Assembly: GCF_023653175.1 (NCBI RefSeq)
Contig: NZ_JAMNXL010000015.1
Span: 1-35,919, forward strand
Direction: 5' to 3'
DNA from: Erythrobacter sp.
Lineage (GTDB): Bacteria; Pseudomonadota; Alphaproteobacteria; Sphingomonadales; Sphingomonadaceae
DNA length: 35,919 nucleotides
Shown here: positions 8,965 through 18,675 of the stretch, in pieces
Position numbering within the stretch: position 1 is the stretch's first letter
Layout: every line of letters starts with the position of its first letter
Program-made: the position numbers and the translations under genes
Notes under the pieces: model-generated
Database searches by the model: none
Told to the model about the DNA's origin: nothing
What the model saw: only the letters and a program-made list of their open reading frames with translations

Positions 8965-9188
8965 TGGCACGCCCGTTTTTCCGCCGCCGCAAGTCCTGCC
9001 CCTTCGCGGCCAAGGACGCCCCCAAGATCGATTACAAGGACGTGCGCCTGCTTCAGGGCTTCATGTCCGAGCGTGGCAAGATCGTGCCCTCGCGCATCAC
9101 CGCCGTCTCGGCGAAGAAGCAGCGTGAACTGGCCCAGGCGATCAAGCGCGCGCGCCAGATCGGCCTGCTGCCCTTCATCGTGAAGTAA
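8964..9188 (+). CDS. rpsR: 30S ribosomal protein S18
   Basis: [71 protein letters not shown]; 1-nt overlap with rpsF. Confidence 0.97.
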   Translation: MARPFFRRRKSCPFAAKDAPKIDYKDVRLLQGFMSERGKIVPSRITAVSAKKQRELAQAIKRARQIGLLPFIVK

Positions 9189-9202
9189 GAGGAGAAGGAC
9201 AC

Positions 9203-9808
9203 ATGGATATCATTCTCCTCGAGCGCATCGAGAAGCTCGGCTCGATCGGTGACGTGGTCACCGTGAAGGACGGCTATGCGCGCAACTTCCTGCTGCCGCA
9301 GAAGAAGGCCCTTCGCGCTAACGAAGCCAACCGCAAGGTCTTCGAAGCCAACCGTGACCGTCTGGTGGCCGAAAACGCCGCCCGCCGCACCGAGGCCGAA
9401 GCGCAGGGTGAAAAGGTCGCGGGCGCCGAAGTGGTGCTGATCCGCGCCGCTTCGAACGCCGGTCAGCTCTATGGTTCGGTCAGCGTGCGCGACATCGTGT
9501 CGGGCCTCGCCGATCAGGGCCATGACGTCGACAAGCGCATGGTCATCCTGGCTGCGCCGATCAAGACCATCGGCATGCACGACGTGACCGTTGCTCTGCA
9601 CCCCGAAGTGCGCGTGACCGTGAAGGCCAACGTCGCCCGTTCGGACGACGAAGCCAAGCTCCAGAGCGAAGGCGTCGACGTGCTCGCCGCGATGTTCGAA
9701 GACGAACAGCGCGAGATCGAGGAACAGGCCGAAGCGACCCGCATCGACACCAGCCTCGAACCGGGCGAAATCCCGGCCGAGCTGCTCGAAGGCGGCGAGG
9801 ACGCGTAA
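9203..9808 (+). CDS. rplI: 50S ribosomal protein L9
   Basis: [40 protein letters not shown]. Confidence 0.97.
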   Translation: MDIILLERIEKLGSIGDVVTVKDGYARNFLLPQKKALRANEANRKVFEANRDRLVAENAARRTEAEAQGEKVAGAEVVLIRAASNAGQLYGSVSVRDIVSGLADQGHDVDKRMVILAAPIKTIGMHDVTVALHPEVRVTVKANVARSDDEAKLQSEGVDVLAAMFEDEQREIEEQAEATRIDTSLEPGEIPAELLEGGEDA

Positions 9809-9839
9809 GCTTTCCGGCCTTCACAGGCGCAAGATACGA

Positions 9840-9871
9840 GGGCGCGAAGATCGGATGCGATCTTCGCGCCC
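9840..9871 (+). terminator. Terminator-like hairpin after rplI
   Basis: GGGCGCGAAGATC-GGATGC-GATCTTCGCGCCC: perfect 13-bp stem, 6-nt loop; weak T tract (gtcttgt) follows. Confidence 0.7.
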
Positions 9872-9946
9872 GTCTTGTAAACGGCGTCGCCAGCCGCAAA
9901 GGTGCTGCCACACAAGGATAACAACAAAGGAGCAGAGACAACTGCC

Positions 9947-11383
9947 ATGATCGACATTCCCGCCATCCTCGCCGAGCTTCAGCGCCACTATGACGACGCG
10001 GTGCGCACCTTGCGCGATGACGTCATCGCCTTCGGGAAGAACGGCACCTTGCCGGCCCCCGCCAAGCGCGCCGATGGCTCCTATGCCTATCCGCAGATCA
10101 CCTTGCGCTATGCGGGCGTGGGCGAACCGCGCGATCGCAGCCGCGCCTTCGGGCGGCTCGAGGCGCCGGGCACCTATTCGACCACCGTCACCCGCCCGGA
10201 TCGCTTCGCGCAATATCTCACCGAACAGCTCCAACTGATCGCCGAGGAATACGAGATCGAGGTCACCGTCACCCGCTCGCGGCAGGAAATCCCCTTCCCC
10301 TATGTGCTCGACGGCGAGGCGGGGGCGGCGATGGTCGGAATCGCCCCGCGCGAGATCGCCGCGCACTTCCCCGCGACCGACCTTGCCCTGATCGGCGACG
10401 AACTGGCCGACGGGATCGAGATCGACGGCGATCATGACATGCCGCTCTCGTTGTTCGATGGCCTGCGCACCGATTACTCGCTCGCGCGGCTGAAACACTA
10501 CACCGGGAGCGAGGTCAGCGACTTCCAGGACTTCGTGCTCTTCACCAACTATCACCGCTATGTCGATGAATTCGTGAACTGGGGCGCGCAGGCGATCGGC
10601 ACTGACGGCTATGTCGCGCTGACCGGAGCGGCCGGGCTCGACATCCGCGAGCCCACGCCCCACGCGCAGGACCAGCTCAACGACACCGCCTGGCGCAAGC
10701 ACCAGATGCCCGCCTACCACCTGGTGCGCGAGGACGGGAGCGGCATCACCCTCGTCAACATCGGCGTCGGCCCCTCCAACGCCAAGAACATCTGCGATCA
10801 CCTCGCGGTGCTGCGCCCGCACGCGTGGATGATGATCGGCCACTGCGGCGGCTTGCGCTCCACCCAGAAGATCGGCGATTTCGTGCTCGCGCATGCCTAC
10901 CTGCGCGACGATCACGTGCTCGACGCGGTGCTGCCCCCCGAAATCCCGATCCCGCCGATTGCCGAAGTCCAGCAGGCGATGGCGCTCGCGGCCGAGCAGG
11001 TCTCGGGTGTGCAGGGCGCCAATCTCAAGCAGCGGATGCGCACCGGTACGGTGGTGACCACCGATGACCGCAACTGGGAGCTGCGCTATTCGTCATCGGC
11101 GACGCGCTTCTCGCAGAGCCGCGCGATCGCGATCGACATGGAAAGCGCGACCATCGCCACGCAGGGCTATCGCTTCCGGGTGCCCTACGGGACGCTGCTA
11201 TGCGTCTCGGACAAGCCGCTTCATGGCGAGATCAAGCTGCCTGGGCAGGCGAACAAGTTCTACGAGGAAACCATCGCCGCACATCTCCAGATCGGGATCG
11301 TCGCGGTGGCACGGCTGCGCGCCGAGGGCGACCGCCTCCACTCGCGCAAGCTGCGCGCGTTTAACGAGCCGCCGTTTCGCTAA
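9947..11383 (+). CDS. amn: AMP nucleosidase
   Basis: MIDIPAILAELQRHYDDAVRTL..., DFQDFVLFTNYHRYVDEF, NIGVGPSNAKNICDHLAVLRPHAWMMIGHCGGLR, IDMESATIATQGYRFRVPYGTLLCVSDKPLHGEIKLP. Confidence 0.93.
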   Translation: MIDIPAILAELQRHYDDAVRTLRDDVIAFGKNGTLPAPAKRADGSYAYPQITLRYAGVGEPRDRSRAFGRLEAPGTYSTTVTRPDRFAQYLTEQLQLIAEEYEIEVTVTRSRQEIPFPYVLDGEAGAAMVGIAPREIAAHFPATDLALIGDELADGIEIDGDHDMPLSLFDGLRTDYSLARLKHYTGSEVSDFQDFVLFTNYHRYVDEFVNWGAQAIGTDGYVALTGAAGLDIREPTPHAQDQLNDTAWRKHQMPAYHLVREDGSGITLVNIGVGPSNAKNICDHLAVLRPHAWMMIGHCGGLRSTQKIGDFVLAHAYLRDDHVLDAVLPPEIPIPPIAEVQQAMALAAEQVSGVQGANLKQRMRTGTVVTTDDRNWELRYSSSATRFSQSRAIAIDMESATIATQGYRFRVPYGTLLCVSDKPLHGEIKLPGQANKFYEETIAAHLQIGIVAVARLRAEGDRLHSRKLRAFNEPPFR

Positions 11384-11390
11384 GGTGTGT

Positions 11391-11416
11391 AGGGCGGCGC
11401 CACCCCGCGCCGCCCT
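11391..11416. terminator. Terminator-like hairpin between convergent genes
   Basis: AGGGCGGCGC-CACCCC-GCGCCGCCCT: perfect 10-bp stem directly after amn and before the convergent 11426-11908 gene. Confidence 0.6.
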
Positions 11417-11425
11417 GACCTCGGC

Positions 11426-11908
11426 TTACAGGTCGTCGCGATCCCCCGAGAGCTCGATTTCCTTGTCGTCGGCCGTCTCGGCGGCAATGTCGAGCAGGCT
11501 CGACAGCTCGGTCGCGGTGGCGCTGTCGAGCACCTTGATGACGAAATGGAGCACGTCGCCGCGGATTTCCCAGCTGCCCATCTTCATCTGGCCCGAGGCT
11601 GCGAGCAGTTCGAGCGCCGCCTTCCCGCCGATCCCGTCCTTCTCGACGCGGCCTGCGGGCGAGAACACCTCGCGCACGGTCAGCCCCGAGACAGTCTGGG
11701 TCGTCCCCGAGACGAACACCAGCTGGGTGCGCCCCTCACTCGAATAGTTGAAGGTGAGCTTGTAATCGCCGTCGTCGTCGACCTCGTATTTGAGGCCGGC
11801 GCGGTCGAGCCGCTTGGCGACGCTGGCATCCTCGGCAGCGGCCGGAACGGCGGTGGCGGCAGCCAGGCCCGCAAGGACAGACAGCGACAAAAGACGGCGA
11901 ATGGTCAT
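11426..11908 (-). CDS. Secreted hypothetical protein (possibly YbjN-like)
   Basis: Signal peptide MTIRRLLSLSVLAGLAAATAVPAAAEDASVAKRLDRAGLKYEVDDDGDYKLTF...; start at ATG 11908 with good signal peptide. Confidence 0.65.
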   Translation of the reverse strand: MTIRRLLSLSVLAGLAAATAVPAAAEDASVAKRLDRAGLKYEVDDDGDYKLTFNYSSEGRTQLVFVSGTTQTVSGLTVREVFSPAGRVEKDGIGGKAALELLAASGQMKMGSWEIRGDVLHFVIKVLDSATATELSSLLDIAAETADDKEIELSGDRDDL

Positions 11909-12105
11909 GAAATTCCCTCCGTTAACAACCCGGAGCGCAACCATAACCGATTCGCCCCCCGTCTGGCTTGGATTAATTGGTCAGCGCCGGTGCGAATGGC
12001 GGACAAGGTAACGCGGCGGCGGCCCTTGGCTAGCTTGCCGGACATAACCGACACGGCAATCCGGGTCGATGGCGGGCTCATGGCGCGGAATGAGTGAGGC
12101 GGCGC

Positions 12106-13035
12106 CTATTTTTCGAATGTGACCGGAACGAAGCCGTTCTTGTAGGCCATCTCGTCAAACACCGCATCGCATGCGGATTTCCGGGATTCGCAGATCATTG
12201 CGATTGAAGCGGCCGAGTTATCCGTTCCATTCGGAACGGCCCAGCGTTTGATCACGGCCGGATAGGTCGGCGCGCCTTCGGGGGCGAAAGACCAGACCGA
12301 GAAGCTTGCGCGGTGCGCGATGACCGTCCAGCCATTCTCGACCTTGGTCTCGATCCCTTCGCGCGCGGCCACCGCCGCACGTGCTTCGGCGACGGTGCGG
12401 TATTCGATCCCGTCCGACACCGTGCCGGGCAGCGGCTCGGGGGTGTAATTGGGGCAGCTGCGCGACGTGAGCCGCCACACTAGCTGCGCCTGCAAAGGGC
12501 TACTGGTAGCGGCGATATCGGCAAATGCGGCATTATCGATGAGAGTCTCCTGAAAGCGCATCACCGTAAAGTCCTGCGCCCCCGGGGCGAGATAGAGGAT
12601 TGTATAACCGCAGAACCGGTCCACCGCTGCAAACCGCGCGCTGGCATCAATCGCGACGTAGATGCCGGGATAGGGGACCGCCGGGCTATCCTTGGTCCAG
12701 TTAAGCCTGACCTGATCGCGCGTAATCAGCGCGCCCCGAATCGCACGAGCCGCAGCGCGGTCACTGCGGAACTGCGCAAGGGAATATTGGGCCCGGAACC
12801 CTTCGCTCATCATGGCATGGGCTGCATCATCATCTCCAGCCTCAAGCAGCGCATAGAAACGCTGCCAGGAGGCGAGCGCCTTGGCCTCGAGCTCTTCGCT
12901 CGGGATCCAGCCCGCCTCAGAGCCCTGAGTGATATTGACCTCGCGGGTGGCGTCGGGCGCCTGCGCCAGCACCGGCCCGATCCCGGACAGCGCCCCGAGC
13001 AACGTTAGCACCAGCGCCGCACCTGTCATACGCAT
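12106..13035 (-). CDS. Secreted protein, probable DUF4019 domain
   Basis: MRMTGAALVLTLLGALSGIGPVLAQ signal peptide; ALASWQRFYALLEAGDDDAAHAMMSEGFRAQ...AAVDRFCGYTILYLAPGAQDFTVMRFQETLI resembles DUF4019. Confidence 0.6.
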   Translation of the reverse strand: MRMTGAALVLTLLGALSGIGPVLAQAPDATREVNITQGSEAGWIPSEELEAKALASWQRFYALLEAGDDDAAHAMMSEGFRAQYSLAQFRSDRAAARAIRGALITRDQVRLNWTKDSPAVPYPGIYVAIDASARFAAVDRFCGYTILYLAPGAQDFTVMRFQETLIDNAAFADIAATSSPLQAQLVWRLTSRSCPNYTPEPLPGTVSDGIEYRTVAEARAAVAAREGIETKVENGWTVIAHRASFSVWSFAPEGAPTYPAVIKRWAVPNGTDNSAASIAMICESRKSACDAVFDEMAYKNGFVPVTFEK

Positions 13036-13092
13036 GGCCAAAACCTCCTTGCTGATCAGCATGCTAAGCCGGTGCCAGCGCAGAGTCGAGCC

Positions 13093-13998
13093 CTACCCCT
13101 GCCCCTTGGTCTTGGTCGCGCCGCCCTTGGCGTTGGCGGCGATGAACTCGATGATCTGTCCGGCGATATCCTTGCCCGTCGCACTTTCGATCCCCTCGAG
13201 GCCGGGGGAGGAATTGACCTCCATGATCACCGGCCCGTGGTTCGAGCGCAGCATGTCCACGCCGCACACGTTCAGCCCCATGCGCTTGGCCGCGCGCACC
13301 GCGGTCGAGCGTTCTTCGGGGGTGATCTTGATCACCTGTGCGCTGCCGCCGCGGTGCAGGTTCGAGCGGAACTCGTCCGCCGCCCCGGTGCGCTGCATTG
13401 CGGCGACCACCTTGCCGCCCACCACCAAGGCGCGGATATCGGTGCCGCCGGCTTCCTTGATGAACTCCTGCACCAGGATGTTGACGTTGGCCCCGCGGAA
13501 CGCCTCGATCACCGACTTGGCGCTGCTCATCGTCTCGGCGAGCACCACGCCGATGCCTTGCGTCCCCTCGATCAGCTTGATCACCACCGGCGGGCCCTTG
13601 ACCGCCTTGATGATCTCCTCGGCCGCCTTGGGGTCGTTCGCATAGGCCGTGAGCGGCAGGCCGAGGCCATGCTTGGCGAGGATCTGCAAGCTGCGCAGCT
13701 TGTCGCGGCTGCGGCCGATGGCGACGCTTTCGTTCAGCGACCAGACGCCCGCCATCTCGAACTGCCTGAGGATCGACAAGCCGTAATTGGTAATCGAGGC
13801 CCCGATGCGCGGGATTACCGCGTCATAGGCGGCAATCGGCGCGCCATTGTAGAACACCTGCGGGCGGTGGCTGGCAATATGCACCGTGCAGCGCAGCGTG
13901 TTGAGGATGTCGAGCGTGTGCCCCCGCGCCTCGGCGGCCTCCTTCAGCCGCTTGTGCGAGTAGAGGTTGGCGTTGCGCGCCAGCATCGCGATTTTCAT
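13093..13998 (-). CDS. rimK: RimK family alpha-L-glutamate ligase (S6-glutamate ligase)
   Basis: [37 protein letters not shown]..., [67 protein letters not shown]. Confidence 0.93.
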   Translation of the reverse strand: MKIAMLARNANLYSHKRLKEAAEARGHTLDILNTLRCTVHIASHRPQVFYNGAPIAAYDAVIPRIGASITNYGLSILRQFEMAGVWSLNESVAIGRSRDKLRSLQILAKHGLGLPLTAYANDPKAAEEIIKAVKGPPVVIKLIEGTQGIGVVLAETMSSAKSVIEAFRGANVNILVQEFIKEAGGTDIRALVVGGKVVAAMQRTGAADEFRSNLHRGGSAQVIKITPEERSTAVRAAKRMGLNVCGVDMLRSNHGPVIMEVNSSPGLEGIESATGKDIAGQIIEFIAANAKGGATKTKGQG

Positions 13999-14085
13999 GA
14001 AGACCCTTTCAAGACCGGCGCATCAAACCATTATGTTGTCGCGTTTTCCGGCCGCCGGGTGAGAGCACCCGGCTGGAAAAACGCT

Positions 14086-14538
14086 CTAGCGGCGGACGCG
14101 CCCCATATGCGCTATCGCAGGTGATTGCAGCCAGGAATGGCCGCTATCCACCACCATCCGCCGCCGGAGCGCGGTGCGTCCGATCAGCATCGGGAACTGC
14201 ATCTGGGATCTGTCCGCCAGGCTGATTTCCGCCCGGAAGGTGAGATTACCGATCCTCAGCGGCGTCTTAATGACAAAGCGGGTCTGCTGGTCGCCGTTCG
14301 ACGAGGTGATGCCGCGCAGGTCGACATGGATCGCCTCGCAGAAGTGCCGCGTCCCGTCCCAGTCGACCGCGAAGCGCACGAAGCGCTCGCCCCCACGGAC
14401 GAAATCCTCGACCAAATGGGCGTGGAGCGAGGAGGTGCGCGCGCCGGTGTCGATCTTGGCGGGAATGCCGGCAAGCCCGAGCTCGGGCAGGCTCACCAGC
14501 TCGCGCCAGCCCACGACAAGAGGGGGTCTGGCTGCCAT
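14086..14538 (-). CDS. RimB-like retropepsin-type aspartic protease (annotated in databases as ATP-dependent zinc protease)
   Basis: VVGWRELVSLPELGLAGIPAKIDTGARTSSLHA (DTGA motif)...FPMLIGRTALRRRMVVDSGHSWL; ATGA overlap with upstream CDS. Confidence 0.85.
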   Translation of the reverse strand: MAARPPLVVGWRELVSLPELGLAGIPAKIDTGARTSSLHAHLVEDFVRGGERFVRFAVDWDGTRHFCEAIHVDLRGITSSNGDQQTRFVIKTPLRIGNLTFRAEISLADRSQMQFPMLIGRTALRRRMVVDSGHSWLQSPAIAHMGRVRR

Positions 14539-15545
14539 CAGGGCAGGATAGCCATCCCGTCCCCGCCCTCGCCAGAGGTGAAGCGGCGAAGGACGGTGCC
14601 GCGCTCGTAATCGACCTCGGCGACAGTATCGCTGGCGGTTTCGGCGACATAGATGCGGCGGCCGTCCTTCGACCACAGGATCGTCACCTGAAAGCGCGCC
14701 TCGGCCTCGGCGGGCGAGGAGACGGGGATGGTGCGGATCACCTTGGCGGTGGCGGTGTCGATCACGCTGAGGATGCCGTCCTGAAGATCGCTGGTCACCG
14801 CAACATCGCCTTGCGGGCGCACCGCGATGCGCAAGGGGAAGCGCCCGGTGGGAACCGTCTTGCGCACCTCCATCGACTGGGGATCGAGCGCGAAGGCCTG
14901 ATTGGAACCGCGCGCCGAGACCCACAACGTGCTGCCGTCGGGCGAGAGCGCGATGCCTTCAGGCTCCTCGCCGACGGTCACCGACAGGGGCGCGCGGCGG
15001 GTCTTCAGATCGATCCGGGTGACCGTGCGCGAGCCCAGATCGGTGGTCCAGGCGGTGCGCTCGTCGGGGCTGATGGCGAGCATGTGACTGCCCTCCTTGC
15101 CGGTCCCGAACTCGAAAAGTGTGGTAGCGCTGGTCAGCGGGCCGACCAGCTGGAAGATCGAGCGCCGTCCCTCGGCAGTCGCATAAATGGTGCCGCTGGC
15201 GTGCCACACGATCCCGTGCGGACCGGCATTGGCGCCGAGATCGATGCTGCGCACCTTTTCGAGGGTGTCGGTGCGGAAGATGTCGACGCTCGTCCCGCCG
15301 TAGCAGGCGAGCGCGACGTGCTTGCCATCGGGCGAGGTGGCGAGTTCGTGCGGGTTGGTGCAGCTTGGCACCCTGAGCACTTCCGCGCCGGTCGCCAGAT
15401 CGACCTTGGAGAGCGTGTTGCCGCGCTTGCCAGCGACGAACAGCGCCCCCTCCGGCCCTTCCCCTGCAAGCGCTGCCGGAGTGCCGGCGGCAAGCACCGC
15501 CAGCACCCCTGCTAGGGCGATAATGGCTCCGCTCCCGCGTCCCAT
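14538..15545 (-). CDS. Secreted YVTN-type beta-propeller protein
   Basis: MGRGSGAIIALAGVLAVLAAGTPAALAGEGPEGALFVAGKRGNTLSKVDLATGAEVLRVPSCTNPHELATSPDGKHVAL...SPDGSTLWVSARGSNQAFALDPQ; repeated propeller blades. Confidence 0.8.
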   Translation of the reverse strand: MGRGSGAIIALAGVLAVLAAGTPAALAGEGPEGALFVAGKRGNTLSKVDLATGAEVLRVPSCTNPHELATSPDGKHVALACYGGTSVDIFRTDTLEKVRSIDLGANAGPHGIVWHASGTIYATAEGRRSIFQLVGPLTSATTLFEFGTGKEGSHMLAISPDERTAWTTDLGSRTVTRIDLKTRRAPLSVTVGEEPEGIALSPDGSTLWVSARGSNQAFALDPQSMEVRKTVPTGRFPLRIAVRPQGDVAVTSDLQDGILSVIDTATAKVIRTIPVSSPAEAEARFQVTILWSKDGRRIYVAETASDTVAEVDYERGTVLRRFTSGEGGDGMAILP

Positions 15546-17401
15546 CACCAGCCCGCCGTCTCGCCCTTGTTCTGCTGGTCGAGCCATTTCTTGAGCGGGG
15601 CGAAATATTCGACCATCGCCTTGCCGCTCATCTGCCGTGTCCCGGTGAAGGCCTCGAGCGCGTCGGGCCAGGGCTTGGAGGCGCCCAGCTCGAGCATCGC
15701 ATCAAGCTTCGCACCCACCTCCTTGTTGCCATAGAACGAGCAGCGGTGGAGCGGCCCCTTCCACCCGGCGGTGTCGCAGGCGGACTTGTAGAACTGGAAC
15801 TGCAGCAGCCGCGCGAGGAAGTAGCGGGTGTAGGAGACGTTGGCCGGAATGTGATACTTGGCCCCCGCATCGAACCCGGCCGGATCGCGCGGCACCGGCG
15901 GGACGATGCCCTGATAGTCGCGGCGCAAATCGTTCCAGCCCGTGTTGATCTCGGCCTCCGGGATCGAGCCGTCATAGAGGCCCCAGCGATAGCGGTCGAG
16001 CAGCAGGCCGAAGGGCAGGAAGGCGACCTTGTCCATCGCCTGACGCAGCAGCAGGCCGATGTCCTTGTCGGCGCTCGGCACGTCCTTGGGATCGAGCATG
16101 TCGATCTGCACCAGATATTCGGGCGTGATCGACAGCGCGATCATGTCGCCGATCGCCTCGTGGAAGCCGTCATTGGCGCCGTTGAGATGCAGGTAGTCCT
16201 GCCCGTTATAGGCGCGCTGGTAGTAGTTGTGACCGAGCTCGTGGTGGATGGTGACGAAGTCGTCGCCATTGGGCTTGATGCACATCTTGATGCGCAGATC
16301 GTCGACATTGTCGATGTTCCAGGCCGAGGCATGACACACCACCTCGCGGTCAGCCGGTTTGGTGAACTGGCTGCGTTCCCAGAAGGTCGCGGGAAGCGGG
16401 TCAAAGCCCAGCGAGGAGAAGAACTGCTCGCCGACCTTGACCATGCCGACCGCATCGAGGTTCTTCTTCGCGATCAGATCGGTGACGTCATAGCCGATAT
16501 CGCCCGCACCCGCAGGCGCGACCAGCGGGTAGATGTTGCCCCATTCCTGCGCCCACATGTTGCCGAGCAGGTCGGCGCGGATCGGGCCGGTGCGCGGCTG
16601 GACGGCATCGCCGTATTTCTCGTTGAGCTTGCGACGCACATAGGTGTGGAGCGCGATGTAGAGCGGCTTCACCTCCTGCCACATCCGCTCGGTCTCGGCG
16701 GCGAATTGTTCCGGCGGCATGTCATAGCCCGACCGCCACATCGCGCCGTAATCGGCAAAGCCCAGCTCCTTGGCGCCCTCATTGGCGAGCGCGGACATGC
16801 GGACATAGTCGCCGCGCATCGGGGCGCCGACATTGTCGTGCCAGCTCGCCCACATTTCCTTGAGCTCATCGGGCGTGCGCTCGAGATTGCCCATCTCGGC
16901 CTCGATGTCGCTACCGTTGATCGGCTGGCCGTTCAGCGTTCCCTTGCCGCGGCCATAGGCCGAGCCGAGGCGCGTGGCGATTTCATTGAGCTCCTCGGCC
17001 GCGCCGGGGCGGTTGGGAGCGGGCAGCGAAATTCCGTTCCTGAGCATGTCGAGCTTGCGCGCTGTCTCGGCATCGAGCCCGGAAACCCGCGCATAGCGTG
17101 CCGCCTCGTTCGCATAGCCGACCTGCTTGACCGTCAGCTCGGCGCCGTAGCGCGCCGCGAGCGTGTCGCTGTCGTGGTTGATATAGGTGGCGTTGAGCCA
17201 GGAGACGTGGCCGTTTTCCTTCGAGAAGGCGGCAAGATCGGCCTCGACCATGGCGATCCACGCCGCGGCGCCCTCGGGCGTTTCGGGATAGGTCGCGACC
17301 GCGGCCGGGGCCGGCAGGTTCTCTTGCGCCGCCAGCGGCGCGGCTATGGCGATGGCGAGCGCGGCGACGGCGCCCTTCAGCAGGGGGGCGGCAGATTTCA
17401 T
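15545..17401 (-). CDS. M2 family metallopeptidase (angiotensin-converting-enzyme-like peptidyl-dipeptidase)
   Basis: Signal peptide; FVTIHHELGHNYYQRAYNGQDYLHLNGANDGFHEAIGDMIALS carries HExxH (HELGH) plus downstream EAIGD glutamate. Confidence 0.92.
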   Translation of the reverse strand: MKSAAPLLKGAVAALAIAIAAPLAAQENLPAPAAVATYPETPEGAAAWIAMVEADLAAFSKENGHVSWLNATYINHDSDTLAARYGAELTVKQVGYANEAARYARVSGLDAETARKLDMLRNGISLPAPNRPGAAEELNEIATRLGSAYGRGKGTLNGQPINGSDIEAEMGNLERTPDELKEMWASWHDNVGAPMRGDYVRMSALANEGAKELGFADYGAMWRSGYDMPPEQFAAETERMWQEVKPLYIALHTYVRRKLNEKYGDAVQPRTGPIRADLLGNMWAQEWGNIYPLVAPAGAGDIGYDVTDLIAKKNLDAVGMVKVGEQFFSSLGFDPLPATFWERSQFTKPADREVVCHASAWNIDNVDDLRIKMCIKPNGDDFVTIHHELGHNYYQRAYNGQDYLHLNGANDGFHEAIGDMIALSITPEYLVQIDMLDPKDVPSADKDIGLLLRQAMDKVAFLPFGLLLDRYRWGLYDGSIPEAEINTGWNDLRRDYQGIVPPVPRDPAGFDAGAKYHIPANVSYTRYFLARLLQFQFYKSACDTAGWKGPLHRCSFYGNKEVGAKLDAMLELGASKPWPDALEAFTGTRQMSGKAMVEYFAPLKKWLDQQNKGETAGW

Positions 17402-17464
17402 TGCGAGGGGTTCCCGTCAGTCATGTGACAATGGTGTCAGGTTTGAACGCGCTTGCCGGTGGAA

Positions 17465-18229
17465 TCAAGCAGCGAGGAAGCCTGCAATCGCCGAGCCGAG
17501 TTCTGGCTTCGTCACACTGCCCATATGCGTGCCGGGGACTGCGACATGGCGTGCGTCCGGCAGCAGCGCGGCGAGGTCCTCGGCCGAGCCGTTGTCGCGA
17601 TCCTCGTCGCCGCAGATCACGGCTGTCGGCATGGTGATGCCTGCGAGCGCCTCAAGGTCGAAATCGTCCATCGCGTCAAGCAATAGCCGCGCGGCGGTGC
17701 GGTCGACCCCTTGGGATTTCAGGAAAGTGCGCGCGGCATAGGCCGGATCGCCGGGGCGGATGGTGTCGAATTCGTCGATCACCCGCTTGAAGAAATCCGC
17801 GCGGCGCGCCCAACCGGCAAGTCCCTCGACCCCCATCCCGCAGATGCACAGGCGGCGCGGCTCGAGCACCCCGTGCGCCACCGTGTGGACTGCGGTGCGC
17901 GCGCCCAGCGAGAAGCCGACAAGATCGAACCCGCCCGGCTCGAGCGCGTAATGCTCAGCGAGCGCGGCGACATCGCGCACCAGCACGCCGGTGGGATAGG
18001 CGCCCGCCTCACGCGGGGCATCGCTCTCACCATGGACGCGGAAATCGAGCATGATCGCCCGGAAGCCCGCGGCCGCAAGCCGCTCGGCATGGCCCCACTT
18101 GATCCAGTTCATCTGCGCCGAGGAAAACAGCCCGTGGAGTAGCACCACCGGGCGGCCCTCTCCCAAAATGTGGACCGCAAGCTGGGTGCCGTCGAAGCTG
18201 GCGAAGCGATCCGTGACCGGCATGCTCAT
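17465..18229 (-). CDS. Alpha/beta hydrolase
   Basis: PVVLLHGLFSSAQMNW, DFRVHGESDAPREAG, LVGFSLGARTAV (nucleophile elbow GFSLG), DARHVAVPGTHMG. Confidence 0.87.
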   Translation of the reverse strand: MSMPVTDRFASFDGTQLAVHILGEGRPVVLLHGLFSSAQMNWIKWGHAERLAAAGFRAIMLDFRVHGESDAPREAGAYPTGVLVRDVAALAEHYALEPGGFDLVGFSLGARTAVHTVAHGVLEPRRLCICGMGVEGLAGWARRADFFKRVIDEFDTIRPGDPAYAARTFLKSQGVDRTAARLLLDAMDDFDLEALAGITMPTAVICGDEDRDNGSAEDLAALLPDARHVAVPGTHMGSVTKPELGSAIAGFLAA

Positions 18230-18675
18230 GCCAGCCCTACGAAGGCGACCCATTCCTCGGTGCTGCGCGGCTGTTCGTCCATCACCCTCGCGCCCTCGGG
18301 CAGGCCGATCCACGGCTGCTTGCTCCTGACCCACACATGACCGGCCGGGACGAATGACGCGCTGTTGTCGAGCGTGCCGCAGCGCAGGCTCGCCATCCCC
18401 TCCCGTGCGTCGTTGGTGGCATAAATCCGCGCCTTGCACTTCGCGCAGCCGTAAATGCGCGAATGCGCCCCGCTCGGCTGATCATACTCACCGATGTCGA
18501 GTTCGCCAGTGATTGCAAGGTCGGCGAGCGCAAACAGCATGTGTTCGGAAAAGGCGCTGCCGGTGCGGCTCTGGCAATCGGTGCAGTGGCAGGCATAGGC
18601 GTTGAGACGCAGGCCCTCCCGCAGCGTGTAGCGCACCGCGCCGCACAGGCACCCGCCGGTGAGTTCGCCCTTCAT
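18226..18675 (-). CDS. GFA family protein (CENP-V/GFA domain)
   Basis: MKGELTGGCLCGAVRYTL...ACHCTDCQSRTGSAFSEHMLF...YGCAKCKARIYATN; conserved Cys set. Confidence 0.9.
   Translation of the reverse strand: MKGELTGGCLCGAVRYTLREGLRLNAYACHCTDCQSRTGSAFSEHMLFALADLAITGELDIGEYDQPSGAHSRIYGCAKCKARIYATNDAREGMASLRCGTLDNSASFVPAGHVWVRSKQPWIGLPEGARVMDEQPRSTEEWVAFVGLA

Noticed and set aside
15746-17428. 560-aa plus-strand ORF opposite the M2 peptidase
   Set aside because: Antisense to an M2 peptidase with intact HExxH; no plausible motifs.
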